NCBI GenBank assembly: GCA_018402345.1
Contig: JAGYIV010000014.1
Span: forward strand, 186,001-250,000
Direction: 5' to 3'
Source of the DNA: Terrimicrobiaceae bacterium
GTDB taxonomy: Bacteria; Verrucomicrobiota; Verrucomicrobiia; Chthoniobacterales; Terrimicrobiaceae
Length of the DNA stretch: 64,000 nucleotides
A program made the translations under genes and the position numbers. The notes under the pieces are model-generated. The model was not told the DNA's origin. It worked only from the letters and a program-made list of their open reading frames with translations, and searched no databases. Within the stretch, counting starts at the first letter, position 1, and each line of letters starts with the position of its first letter. Positions 1-11,639 of this stretch are shown here, piece by piece.

Positions 1-17
1 TGCGGAGGTTGCCACCG

Positions 18-3233
<3,216 letters not shown>

Positions 3234-3248
3234 AGCCACCACTGCCCA

Positions 3249-4667
3249 ATGTCCAACGCGTCCGCATCCGCAGAACCCGCCGAGCAGCTCACGGCCGAGG
3301 AGAAACAACTCGTCCGAGCCCCACTCGTGCTCAACAAGCGCACGATGGGGTGGATCAGCGACTACATCAGCTCGATCGTCGAGGGCAAGACGCCCACTTG
3401 GTGGTATGTCTCCATGGCCATAACAGTGCCACTTACGCTCATGTGCCTGGCGATGCTCGCCTACCTCATCGCCACGGGTGTCGGTGTCTGGGGAAACAAC
3501 CATCCTGTCGGCTGGGCATGGGACATCACGAACTTCGTGTTCTGGATCGGTATCGGCCACGCGGGAACCCTGATCTCGGCCATTCTCTTCCTCACCCGCC
3601 AGAAGTGGCGCACTTCGATCAACCGCGCTGCCGAGGCCATGACGCTCTTCGCGGTCGTTTGCGCGGGTATTTATCCCGCTCTGCATGTGGGTCGTGTGTG
3701 GATGGCGTGGTGGCTTGCCCCGGTGCCGAATGCCAATGCGATCTGGCAAAACTTCCGCTCCCCGCTCCTCTGGGACGTTTTTGCGGTCTCCACCTATTTC
3801 ACTGTGTCGGTCCTCTTCTGGTATACCGGCCTCATCCCCGATCTCGCTACACTGCGTGATCGTTGTAAGACAAAGATTCGCAAGTTCATCTATGGAGTGC
3901 TTGCCCTCGGATGGCGCGGCGGAAACCGTCAATGGCGCCACTACGAGATGGCATACCTTATCCTTGCCGGTCTCTCCACACCGCTCGTTCTCTCGGTGCA
4001 CTCGGTTGTGTCGTTTGACTTTGCGACATCGGTCGTCCCAGGTTGGCACACGACGATCTTTCCGCCTTACTTCGTGGCAGGCGCGATTTTCGGCGGATTC
4101 GCGATGGTGTTGACCATCATGATTCCCGCTTGCGCGGTCTACAAACCCCTCCACGACCTTGTGACCATCGACCACGTGGACAAGATGTGCAAAATCATCC
4201 TGCTCACCGGTTCGATCGTTGGTTACGCCTACCTCATGGAGTTGTTCATCGCGTGGTATGGCGCAAATCCCTACGAAAAAGCGGCTTTCTGGTATCGCGC
4301 CTTCGGTCCCTACTGGTGGGCTTACTGGTCGATGATGTTCTGCAACGTCATCGCGCCACAATTCTTCTGGTTCAAATTCTTCCGCACCCACTTGGTTTGG
4401 GTCTGGATCCTCGTCCAGTTCCCGAACGCTGGTATGTGGTTCGAGCGCTTCGTCATCATCGCCACCACCTTGGCTCGTGATTTCATGCCCTCGGCATGGG
4501 GCATGTTCCACCCGACCTGGGTCGACATCCTCACCTTCGTGGGAACCTTCGGCCTCTTTGGCACGTTGTTCCTGCTCTTTATCCGATTCCTTCCCATGAT
4601 TTGTATGTTCGAAGTCAAAGCCGTTCTGCCCGAAGCGGATCCACACCACGGGGAGGCCCATCACTGA
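3249..4667 (+). CDS. actC: Alternative complex III subunit C (NrfD/PsrC-like quinol-binding membrane protein)
   Basis: Integral membrane subunit of about 472 aa with roughly ten hydrophobic segments, of the NrfD/PsrC family, expected to bind and oxidise the quinol and to pass electrons to the ActB clusters. Charged N- and C-termini flank the membrane core, and the C-terminus is His-rich (DPHHGEAHH). Its place directly between actB and actD is the conserved ACIII gene order. The stop is one base before the actD start, so the two are probably translated together. ActF, further down, is the second member of the same fold family. Sequence and context agree and nothing looks damaged. Confidence 0.94.
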   Translation: MSNASASAEPAEQLTAEEKQLVRAPLVLNKRTMGWISDYISSIVEGKTPTWWYVSMAITVPLTLMCLAMLAYLIATGVGVWGNNHPVGWAWDITNFVFWIGIGHAGTLISAILFLTRQKWRTSINRAAEAMTLFAVVCAGIYPALHVGRVWMAWWLAPVPNANAIWQNFRSPLLWDVFAVSTYFTVSVLFWYTGLIPDLATLRDRCKTKIRKFIYGVLALGWRGGNRQWRHYEMAYLILAGLSTPLVLSVHSVVSFDFATSVVPGWHTTIFPPYFVAGAIFGGFAMVLTIMIPACAVYKPLHDLVTIDHVDKMCKIILLTGSIVGYAYLMELFIAWYGANPYEKAAFWYRAFGPYWWAYWSMMFCNVIAPQFFWFKFFRTHLVWVWILVQFPNAGMWFERFVIIATTLARDFMPSAWGMFHPTWVDILTFVGTFGLFGTLFLLFIRFLPMICMFEVKAVLPEADPHHGEAHH

Positions 4668-4668
4668 T

Positions 4669-5229
4669 ATGAACGCTGTCGGAAATCCTGAATCCCAAGT
4701 CTACGGAATCGCCGCGGAGTTCCAGTCCGCTCGCGATCTCTACCACGCTGCGGAAAAAATCCGCGATGCCGGCTTCCAAAAATGGGACGTGTTCTCGCCG
4801 TTCCCGATCCACGGCATGGACGAGGCCATGGGAATGAAAAAATCAATCCTCGGTAAACTCGTCTTTTTTGGTGGTCTAACCGGATTCCTCGCCGCTGTGA
4901 CATTGGAATTCGGCACTTCGTCGTTTCTATACCCGCTCATCGTTGCCGGAAAACCAACCAACCTTTACACTGTCCCGGCCTTTTTCCCGATCATGTTTGA
5001 GTTGACGATTCTCCTTTCCGCATTCACCGCAGTGTTCGGAATGTTAATCCTTAATGGACTTCCTCGCCTGAACCACCAACTCTTTAACTGGGAACGCTTT
5101 AAACTCGTTACGGAAGACAAGTTTTTCGTGGCGATTGAGTCCGATGATCCCAAGTTTTCCTCCCGCTCAGTCCGGGATTTCCTCGAGTCCCTCGGCGGGA
5201 CACACATTACCACCATCCACGGGGACTAA
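4669..5229 (+). CDS. actD: Alternative complex III subunit D (DUF3341 membrane protein)
   Basis: Small membrane subunit of alternative complex III, 186 aa, DUF3341 family. It opens with a cytoplasmic alpha/beta region containing the family signature-like stretch KWDVFSPFPIHGMDEAMG, followed by two transmembrane segments (about residues 62-85 and 105-130) and a soluble C-terminus. In solved ACIII structures ActD has two membrane helices and packs beside ActC; no redox centre is expected, and none is seen here. It begins one base after actC and ends six bases before actE. Confidence 0.92.
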   Translation: MNAVGNPESQVYGIAAEFQSARDLYHAAEKIRDAGFQKWDVFSPFPIHGMDEAMGMKKSILGKLVFFGGLTGFLAAVTLEFGTSSFLYPLIVAGKPTNLYTVPAFFPIMFELTILLSAFTAVFGMLILNGLPRLNHQLFNWERFKLVTEDKFFVAIESDDPKFSSRSVRDFLESLGGTHITTIHGD

Positions 5230-5235
5230 TCGGCC

Positions 5236-5931
5236 ATGCTGAAATACTTCTTCTACATCTTCGGTCTCATTGTCGTCCTGATCGTCACAGTGGCTGGTTT
5301 CCGTGGACAAAAGTTCGAGAAGCCCCCGATTGAAATCTTCCCGGACATGGACCACCAACCAAAGGTCAAGGCCCAAGTGCCAAGTGATTTTTATTCGGAT
5401 GGGAGGGGGAATCGCGAGCCTGTTGTCGGCACCGTGCCCATGGGGTATCAAATGCCATTGCACAAGCCAGTTGATGGCTCCACCGGCGAATCCTCCAGCC
5501 CCTACACAGATATTCGCTTTTCGTCCGGCGTTTCCTACACCGACACCGGAAAAATGGGTAACCAGTGGGGAACTGGTCTTCCCATGGAAGTCACCCCGGA
5601 GTTCATCGCCCGAGGCCAAGAACGATACAACATTTCCTGCCAAGTCTGCCACGGCGCGGCGGGTGATGGCGCGGGCATCGCTGGGAAATACGGACTCGTC
5701 GCCATCGCCAACCTCCACCAGCAACGCATCCGGGACATGGCCGACGGTGAAATCTACAACACCATCACCCACGGCAAAAATACGATGATGGGCTACGGCG
5801 ACCGCATCCAAGTCAAAGACCGCTGGGCTATTGTCGCTTACATCCGCGCCCTCCAAAAATCCCAAGGCGGGGCCACAATCAATGACGTTCCATCCGAGGA
5901 ACGTGCCAAACTCGAATCTCAGAACCAATGA
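5236..5931 (+). CDS. actE: Alternative complex III subunit E (mono-heme cytochrome c)
   Basis: Mono-heme cytochrome c subunit of ACIII, 231 aa. An N-terminal hydrophobic anchor (residues 3-22) is followed by the family-typical FPDMDHQPK region, then a class I cytochrome c domain with a single heme site, CQVCH at residues 135-139, and a candidate Met ligand in TMMGYGD about 40 residues later. It should receive electrons from the iron-sulfur clusters via ActA and hand them to the terminal oxidase or a soluble carrier. Its stop overlaps the actF start (ATGA), which suggests translational coupling. Confidence 0.93.
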   Translation: MLKYFFYIFGLIVVLIVTVAGFRGQKFEKPPIEIFPDMDHQPKVKAQVPSDFYSDGRGNREPVVGTVPMGYQMPLHKPVDGSTGESSSPYTDIRFSSGVSYTDTGKMGNQWGTGLPMEVTPEFIARGQERYNISCQVCHGAAGDGAGIAGKYGLVAIANLHQQRIRDMADGEIYNTITHGKNTMMGYGDRIQVKDRWAIVAYIRALQKSQGGATINDVPSEERAKLESQNQ

Positions 5932-7127
5932 GCAGCGGACACGAACCATCCCAACCCGGCAGCCACACCTTCGACTACAAACATGTCGGAGGCCGCTTTC
6001 TCGGCCTAGTCGCCCTCGCCATCGTGGCCTTTGCCGCCGTCGGCTTCGGCGCCTTCAACGACACGAAGCAATTCGCCTTCTCCTACCTCTTTGCCTTCAC
6101 GTTCTTCCTGACCATCTGCATGGGCGGGTTGTTCTGGACCCTTGTCCACCACGCCGTCGATGCCGAGTGGAGCGTGGTGGTCCGCAGGCAATTCGAGAAC
6201 ATGGCCAGCCTGCTCGTTGCCATGGGCATCCTCTTTATCCCGCTCGTCTTCGTCGCTCCGAAGTTGTGGTATTGGATGACCAAGCTCCCAGGTCAGGACT
6301 TCCTTCTGGATGAAAAATGGCCCTACCTCACGAAGGAATTCTTCTGGATTCGCGCCGTCTTCTATTTCGTGTTCTTCGGCATTGCAGCACTCTGGCTCCG
6401 CTCGAACTCCATCAAACAGGACACCTCCGGCGCCGCCCGCTACACGCTTCTGAACCGCAAGATCACCTTCGCCAGCCTGCCTCTGTTCGCCGTTGCCCTC
6501 ACTTTCTCGGCGATCGATTGGCTCATGGGACTCGACTACCACTGGTTCTCGACCATGTGGGGCGTCTATATCTTCGCCGGCACCGCGCTGAGCAGTCTCT
6601 GCGTGCTCGTCCTGATCATCACGGCCCTCCGCAACGCGGGCTACTTCCAACATATCATCTCCCTCGAGCACTACCACATCCTCGGTAAGCTCATGCTGGC
6701 ATTCACCATCTTCTGGGCATATATCGGCTTCAGCCAATACATGCTCATCTGGTATGCGAACATCCCAGAGGAAACTGTTTACTACCTCCGCAGGAACACC
6801 GAAAGCTGGCAAATCCTCAGCACCGCTCTTGTCGTCGGCCACTTCTTCGTTCCATTCCTGCTGCTCCTTCCGAATATAGGCAAGAAAAGCCCTGCGTTTC
6901 TGTGCGGCATGGCCCTCTGGATTCTCGCGATGCACCTGCTCGATATCTACGTCATCGTCCTCCCCGCGCTCCATAAGGCTGGCGTGGTCCTCAGTTGGCT
7001 TGATTTCGCTTGCCTCGCCGCCATTGGTTGCACGCTCGCTGCCATTTTCCTGAAACGCCTCGGGGACGCTCCCCTCTGGCCGCTACGCGACCCGCGCCTT
7101 CAAAAATCCATCGCCCTGAAAAACTGA
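5928..7127 (+). CDS. actF: Alternative complex III subunit F (second NrfD-like membrane subunit)
   Basis: Polytopic membrane protein of 399 aa with about ten hydrophobic segments, related to ActC (NrfD fold) and conserved as the last core ACIII gene. It is thought to contribute to proton translocation rather than quinol binding. The start overlaps the actE stop by four bases (ATGA) and the stop overlaps the start of the next gene (TGATG), so the respiratory genes form one continuous transcription and translation unit. No damage is seen. Confidence 0.93.
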   Translation: MSSGHEPSQPGSHTFDYKHVGGRFLGLVALAIVAFAAVGFGAFNDTKQFAFSYLFAFTFFLTICMGGLFWTLVHHAVDAEWSVVVRRQFENMASLLVAMGILFIPLVFVAPKLWYWMTKLPGQDFLLDEKWPYLTKEFFWIRAVFYFVFFGIAALWLRSNSIKQDTSGAARYTLLNRKITFASLPLFAVALTFSAIDWLMGLDYHWFSTMWGVYIFAGTALSSLCVLVLIITALRNAGYFQHIISLEHYHILGKLMLAFTIFWAYIGFSQYMLIWYANIPEETVYYLRRNTESWQILSTALVVGHFFVPFLLLLPNIGKKSPAFLCGMALWILAMHLLDIYVIVLPALHKAGVVLSWLDFACLAAIGCTLAAIFLKRLGDAPLWPLRDPRLQKSIALKN

Positions 7128-7609
7128 TGCAACCCGCCACCACAGAATCGCCCGCGCCCGTGGATACCCAAAAATCCCTCTTCTGGATTTTTGTCATCGG
7201 TCTCCTCGGACTGGCTCTCTACCTCGGGATCAACACGTTCCTCCGCAGTTCCGAGACCGCCTCGACCGAACCCGAAGAGGCCGCACGTTCCGCCGAGCGC
7301 GTCAAAAACCTCGCCGACGTCCAAGCCGAGGAAACACAAAAACTCACCAGCTTCGGCTGGGCCGACAAAGCCAAAGGCGAGGTTCGCATCCCTTTGGAAC
7401 TTGCCATGGAGCTGGTCCTTCCGGAACTGGACGCCAAAAAACCCGCACCCGCCTACCCGATTCTAGATGCCACAGGCCAACCAATGCCTGCGGACCAAGA
7501 CCCCGCTGCGCTGCCTGCCGAACCGGCCGCCTCCGCGCAGGAAACAGCCCCCGCGCTGACGACTCCGGCGGATGCCGCCAATCCCGCAACTAAAAAAGCT
7601 CAACAATGA
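7127..7609 (+). CDS. Conserved small membrane protein of respiratory operons, function unknown
   Basis: A 160-aa protein with one N-terminal transmembrane segment (about residues 18-40), a soluble region with the stretch SFGWADKAKGEVRIPLEL followed by AMELV, and a low-complexity Ala/Pro tail. The W.D...G.VRIP...AM pattern recalls short proteins that I remember beside cytochrome oxidase and SCO genes in other bacteria; their function is not known to me. The start is ATG 7127, overlapping the actF stop; in-frame codons further upstream lie inside actF and are rejected. It overlaps ccoS by four bases. A role in assembly or stability of the ACIII/oxidase unit is inference from position only. Confidence 0.75.
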   Translation: MQPATTESPAPVDTQKSLFWIFVIGLLGLALYLGINTFLRSSETASTEPEEAARSAERVKNLADVQAEETQKLTSFGWADKAKGEVRIPLELAMELVLPELDAKKPAPAYPILDATGQPMPADQDPAALPAEPAASAQETAPALTTPADAANPATKKAQQ

Positions 7610-7794
7610 CAGCCGGCGCCATCCTCCTCATCTTAGGCTTCTTTTTCCTCGGTGGATCTGCCTTGTTTGCAATCTATTGGGCAGCAAAGACAGGTCAGTT
7701 CTCAAACGTCTCCGAGGGCGCTGCCACCATTTTTGATGAAGACGAACCCGTGGGAACACCAACCGATCGCTTCCCTGCAAAAAAAAGCCAATGA
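7606..7794 (+). CDS. ccoS: cbb3-type cytochrome oxidase maturation protein CcoS
   Basis: Small 62-aa membrane protein with a single N-terminal helix (residues 4-26) followed by AAKTGQF and an acidic DEDEP stretch, the pattern of CcoS/FixS. CcoS is needed to insert heme and copper cofactors into the catalytic subunit CcoN in proteobacteria. Here it lies directly upstream of ccoN, with four-base overlaps on both sides, whereas elsewhere it is usually part of a ccoGHIS cluster that is not in this window. Confidence 0.8.
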   Translation: MTAGAILLILGFFFLGGSALFAIYWAAKTGQFSNVSEGAATIFDEDEPVGTPTDRFPAKKSQ

Positions 7795-9272
7795 ACTCGC
7801 CTAGTCTGCTTTCATCCCTCAACCCGTCTACCGAGCCGGACGCTCTCGACAGTATCGAACGCGCCGAGATCGACGCCTCGACAAGAATACCGGTCCTGCT
7901 GTTTTTTGCCTCTGCCATCTTCTGGCTCCTTGTCGGTTCGTCTCTCGGATTGGTCAGTGCTTGGAAAATGACCAACCCCGCTCTCCTCGATTCCTTCAGT
8001 TGGCTCACCTTCGGCCGCCTCCGGCCAGCCCACCTGAATGCAGTGATTTACGGATGGGCCACCCCAGCAGCGATTGGCGTTGGTCTCTGGCTCACGGCAC
8101 GTCTTTGCCGCATTCCGCTTCTTCATAGTAAATTGCTAATAAGCGCCGCAATCATCTGGAATCTTGGAATCCTCCTTGGAATTTGTGGAATTCTGATCGG
8201 GGACGGACGCTCGATCGAATGGCTTGAATTCCCCGCCTACTCGACCCCGATCCTTTTTATCGCCTACGCCTTCATCGGCATTTGGACGATCATCATGTTC
8301 CGTTTCCGCAAACCCGGCCACATCTACGTGTCCCAGTGGTATCTCTTCGCAGCATTTCTCTGGTTCCCATGGCTCTACGCTACGGCAAACATCCTCCTCG
8401 TCTGGCAACCCGTCCAAGGCCCGGCCCAAGGTGCCATTAATTGGTGGTATGCCCACAACGTGCTCGGCCTTTGGTTCACCCCGATCGGACTCGCTGCAGC
8501 TTACTATTTCATTCCGAAAGTGATTGGCCGTCCGATCCATAGCTACTACCTCAGCATCCTTGGGTTTTGGTCGCTCGCCCTGTTCTACAGCTGGAATGGC
8601 ATGCACCACTTGATTGGTGGGCCGTTTCCTGCATGGATGGTCAGCGCGAGCGTTGTTGCCAGCATGATGATGTTTATTCCGGTTATCACTACTGCAATCA
8701 ACCACCACATGACCATGCGAGGCCACTTTGAATCGCTGCAGTGGAGTCCGACCCTCCGGTTCATCGTCTTTGGTGCTGTGAGCTACACCGTCGTCAGCCT
8801 CCAGGGCAGCTCAATGGCCATCCCAGCGCTGAATACCATCACCCATTTCACCGACTACACAATCGGCCACGCGCACCTTGGTCTTTATGCGTTCTTCACC
8901 ATGATCTTGTTTGGCTCCATGTATTACATCGTGCCACGCCTGGTCGGTTGGGAATGGCCCTCCGCCACACTTATCCGCTGGCACTTTTGGCTCTCGGCCG
9001 TGGGCATCCTACTCATGGTCGGTGCGCTCACTCTCGGTGGACTTCTGCAAGGCCTCGCCCTCTACGACGTTGCCAGCACATTCCGCAGTTCGCTGGAATT
9101 CGCCAATCCCTTCCGCGTGCTTCGCGGCATCTCCGGCTTCATTCTCTTGGCCGGCCAACTCGTTTTCGCCTTCCTCTTTGTGCAAATGCTCCTGAAACTC
9201 GGCGCACCGAAAAAAGGTCCGGCTCTCTTTACTAAGCCGGCTGAACAGACCAACGACACCGTCGCGATATGA
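7791..9272 (+). CDS. ccoN: cbb3-type cytochrome c oxidase catalytic subunit I
   Basis: Catalytic subunit of a C-family heme-copper oxygen reductase, 493 aa, about 12-13 membrane helices. Visible ligands: H81 in RPAHLNAV (low-spin heme), H222 in YAHNVLG and H272/H273 in MHHLIGG (CuB), and H360/H362 in IGHAHLG (high-spin and low-spin hemes). The helix with SYYLSILGFW matches the region of the cross-linked tyrosine in CcoN. At residue 338 there is Gln (SLQGSSMAI) where, as I recall, well-studied CcoN proteins have Glu (FEGP). It overlaps ccoO by four bases. No A-family subunit I (coxA) is present in the window. Confidence 0.92.
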   Translation: MNSPSLLSSLNPSTEPDALDSIERAEIDASTRIPVLLFFASAIFWLLVGSSLGLVSAWKMTNPALLDSFSWLTFGRLRPAHLNAVIYGWATPAAIGVGLWLTARLCRIPLLHSKLLISAAIIWNLGILLGICGILIGDGRSIEWLEFPAYSTPILFIAYAFIGIWTIIMFRFRKPGHIYVSQWYLFAAFLWFPWLYATANILLVWQPVQGPAQGAINWWYAHNVLGLWFTPIGLAAAYYFIPKVIGRPIHSYYLSILGFWSLALFYSWNGMHHLIGGPFPAWMVSASVVASMMMFIPVITTAINHHMTMRGHFESLQWSPTLRFIVFGAVSYTVVSLQGSSMAIPALNTITHFTDYTIGHAHLGLYAFFTMILFGSMYYIVPRLVGWEWPSATLIRWHFWLSAVGILLMVGALTLGGLLQGLALYDVASTFRSSLEFANPFRVLRGISGFILLAGQLVFAFLFVQMLLKLGAPKKGPALFTKPAEQTNDTVAI

Positions 9273-9898
9273 ACAAGCTGCCACTCATCTTCGTCGGCAT
9301 TTTCCTGACATTCACCTCCGCGTGGATCGGGCTTGTCGCGTATCCCACGCTGAACCTCGGAGAAATGCAACCCCTGCCCGACGAGGAAACCGGAGGCGTC
9401 CTTCCTCCAACCACTTCTGGCCTCGCGGTCGCGGGTCAAAAAGTCTACGCCTCCTCGGGGTGCGTTTATTGCCACAGCCAGCAAGTCCGCTGGTCGCCGC
9501 TCTCCACCGACATCGCCAAGGGCTTGGGCCCGCGTCAAACCGTCGCCCGTGATTATCTCCGTGAGAAAGTTGCCTTCCTAGGCACCATGCGCACTGGTCC
9601 CGACCTCTCGAACATCGGGGCACGTCAACCTGACACCAATTGGCACCACCAGCACCTCTTCGAACCGCGCACGGTCACCGATTGGTCGATCATGCCATCT
9701 TACCGCTACCTCTACAAAACCCAAAAAATCGAGGGTCAACCTTCCAGCGATGCCGTTCAAGGCCTTCGCGGTCCCCACGCCCCAAAACTAGGATATGAAG
9801 TCGTGCCGTCTGAGGAGGCCAAGGCCCTTGTTGCCTACCTGCTCTCACTCAAGAAAAATTACAAGCTTCCCGAGTCGCCGGAGCCTTCCGAACCGTAA
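9269..9898 (+). CDS. ccoO: cbb3-type cytochrome c oxidase mono-heme subunit II
   Basis: Membrane-anchored mono-heme cytochrome c subunit, 209 aa. An N-terminal helix (residues 4-24) is followed by a heme site CVYCHSQQVR at residues 65-74, a hallmark of CcoO, then RTGPDLSNIG and a DWSIMPSYRYL segment carrying the Met ligand region. It passes electrons to the binuclear centre of CcoN. The start overlaps the ccoN stop. Length is close to that of ordinary CcoO. Confidence 0.93.
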   Translation: MNKLPLIFVGIFLTFTSAWIGLVAYPTLNLGEMQPLPDEETGGVLPPTTSGLAVAGQKVYASSGCVYCHSQQVRWSPLSTDIAKGLGPRQTVARDYLREKVAFLGTMRTGPDLSNIGARQPDTNWHHQHLFEPRTVTDWSIMPSYRYLYKTQKIEGQPSSDAVQGLRGPHAPKLGYEVVPSEEAKALVAYLLSLKKNYKLPESPEPSEP

Positions 9899-9907
9899 TC
9901 TATTCCC

Positions 9908-10660
9908 GTGAGTTCGCCCAACACACCGCAAGAAGAGCCGTTCAACGAAAGCCAACCGGAGAACGAGGTCAACATCGTCAATATCCACGCCTCCATCCTC
10001 CGCGAGCGCGAGGAACCGCGAGACGGATACGAGCCCATTCCCTTGTGGCTCATCACTGTTTTTTTCGCCGTCATCTTCTGGGCGGGTATCTACCTCGCTT
10101 ACTACAGCGGTGGCTTCAGCAAGGAGGTCTACAATCCCGACCTCGTCTCTTGGCAAGGTGGCGGGAGTGCTGTCGCCGCGGGTCCGCCGGATCCCAAGGT
10201 CATCGGCAAGCGTCTCTATACCCAAAATTGCTTAGTCTGCCACCAATCCAGCGGCCAAGGCGTCGCAGGCCAATTCCCCACACTTGTTGACAGCGAATGG
10301 GTCGTCGGTGGTGATTGGGTGGGCGACAACCACCTCGTCAAAGTCCTCCTCCACGGCCTTGGCGGTCCGATCCAAGTCAAGGGAGCGACCTACAACAATG
10401 CCATGCCCCCGTGGAGCCAGTTGAAGGACGAACAAATCGCGGCGATCCTCACCTACATCCGCTCGGAGTGGGGGAACAACGCCCTGCCGATCACTCCGGA
10501 ATACGTCAAAACCATCCGTGATCAATCTCAAGACCGCTCCGACCCATGGACGCAGAAAGACCTGAAAGCCATTCCTTCGGAGACCATCCCTGCCGGTGGA
10601 GCAGCCCCGGCCCCCGCAGAAACGGCGCCATCCGCCCCGGCGGAACAGCCAGCAGCCTGA
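9908..10660 (+). CDS. Membrane-anchored mono-heme cytochrome c in the CcoP position
   Basis: A 250-aa cytochrome c with a GTG start, an N-terminal soluble stretch, one membrane helix (about residues 44-67), a single heme site CLVCH at residues 108-112 followed by SSGQGVAGQFPTL, a likely Met ligand in NAMPPWSQL, and an Ala/Pro-rich tail. Ordinary CcoP has two CxxCH motifs; only one is present here, so this is a CcoP-like or generic c-type subunit. It sits nine bases after ccoO and ten before coxB. It probably links ACIII to the oxidase, which is inference from context. Confidence 0.85.
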   Translation: MSSPNTPQEEPFNESQPENEVNIVNIHASILREREEPRDGYEPIPLWLITVFFAVIFWAGIYLAYYSGGFSKEVYNPDLVSWQGGGSAVAAGPPDPKVIGKRLYTQNCLVCHQSSGQGVAGQFPTLVDSEWVVGGDWVGDNHLVKVLLHGLGGPIQVKGATYNNAMPPWSQLKDEQIAAILTYIRSEWGNNALPITPEYVKTIRDQSQDRSDPWTQKDLKAIPSETIPAGGAAPAPAETAPSAPAEQPAA

Positions 10661-10670
10661 TATCGAGACC

Positions 10671-11534
10671 ATGAAATTCATCTCGCGCCTTCTCCCGATC
10701 CTCACCCTTCTCGGCGGTCTTGCCACAGCCTCTGCCGAGGAACGCACCGGCAACCTCTACTGGGCACCTCCAACCGTCACCACCGGCGGCGAAAAAATCG
10801 ATGTCCTCATCGGTTTCATCTTCTGGCTCACGCTCGCTGTCTTCGTTGCCACACAGACAGTCTACATCATCTACCTTATCAAATACCGCCGCCGTCCGGG
10901 CCACAAAGCCCACTACAGCCACGGCAATAACACCCTTGAATTCTGGTGGACCATCATCCCCACCGCCATTTTCCTCACCCTCGCCATCTGGGGAAATCGC
11001 GTCTGGCACGAACTCACCCAAGGTGAAATCCCGCCGGATGCCATTACTGTGGATATCGTCTCCTACCAATACGGCTGGGATCTCCGCTACGCCGGAGCTG
11101 ACGGGGAACTCGGCCGTAGCGATGTCAAGCTCATGTCCATGGAGAACAAGTATGGAGTCGATCCTGAGGATCCCGCAGGCAAGGACGACTTCACTTCCAC
11201 CGAGTTGGTCATCCCCGTTGGAAAAACCGTCCATATCCTCCTGCGTTCGCGGGATGTCATCCACTCGTTTTACGTGCCCGCCTTCCGTTTGTATCAGGAC
11301 GCCGTGCCCGGCCGCACCATCAAGTGGGTTCATTTCACCACGACCAAAACAGGCGACTTTGAGATTGCCTGCAACCAGCTTTGCGGAACCGGCCACTACA
11401 ACATGAAAGCCAAAATCCGTATCATTCCCGTCGAGGAATACGAGAAGTGGTATGCCGACAAGTCCGCCGCTGCCCTCGCTGCCCTTGAGGACAGCAAGCC
11501 CGCAGATGCCCTCTTGGCAGACTCCGCCAAGTAA
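10671..11534 (+). CDS. coxB: Cytochrome c oxidase subunit II with CuA site
   Basis: CuA-binding subunit II, 287 aa. A signal sequence (residues 1-21) is followed by two transmembrane hairpin helices (about 44-68 and 84-106) and a periplasmic cupredoxin domain. CuA ligands are all present: H198 in VIHSFYVP, C234 and C238 in CNQLCGTGHYNM, H242 and M245. The aromatic entry patch QYGWD is also there. CoxB normally partners an A- or B-family subunit I; here the only catalytic subunit upstream is a C-family CcoN. The start is ATG 10671; an earlier in-frame start would lie inside the previous gene. Last gene of the respiratory operon in this window. Confidence 0.92.
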   Translation: MKFISRLLPILTLLGGLATASAEERTGNLYWAPPTVTTGGEKIDVLIGFIFWLTLAVFVATQTVYIIYLIKYRRRPGHKAHYSHGNNTLEFWWTIIPTAIFLTLAIWGNRVWHELTQGEIPPDAITVDIVSYQYGWDLRYAGADGELGRSDVKLMSMENKYGVDPEDPAGKDDFTSTELVIPVGKTVHILLRSRDVIHSFYVPAFRLYQDAVPGRTIKWVHFTTTKTGDFEIACNQLCGTGHYNMKAKIRIIPVEEYEKWYADKSAAALAALEDSKPADALLADSAK

Positions 11535-11562
11535 GAAAAACCGAGGCACACAGGGAGAAATG

Positions 11563-11590
11563 CCCTTCGCCATCGAAGGGAGTTTATTGG
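11563..11590 (+). terminator. Possible terminator after the respiratory operon
   Basis: Perfect 7-bp stem CCCTTCG/CGAAGGG (11563-11569 and 11574-11580) with a CCAT loop, followed by AGTTTATT. The T-tract is weak, so termination may be partial. Confidence 0.5.
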
Positions 11591-11639
11591 GCGTTTATTG
11601 TTGCGCGGGGGCGATTGGTTCCTTTGAATGTCCGGCCTT

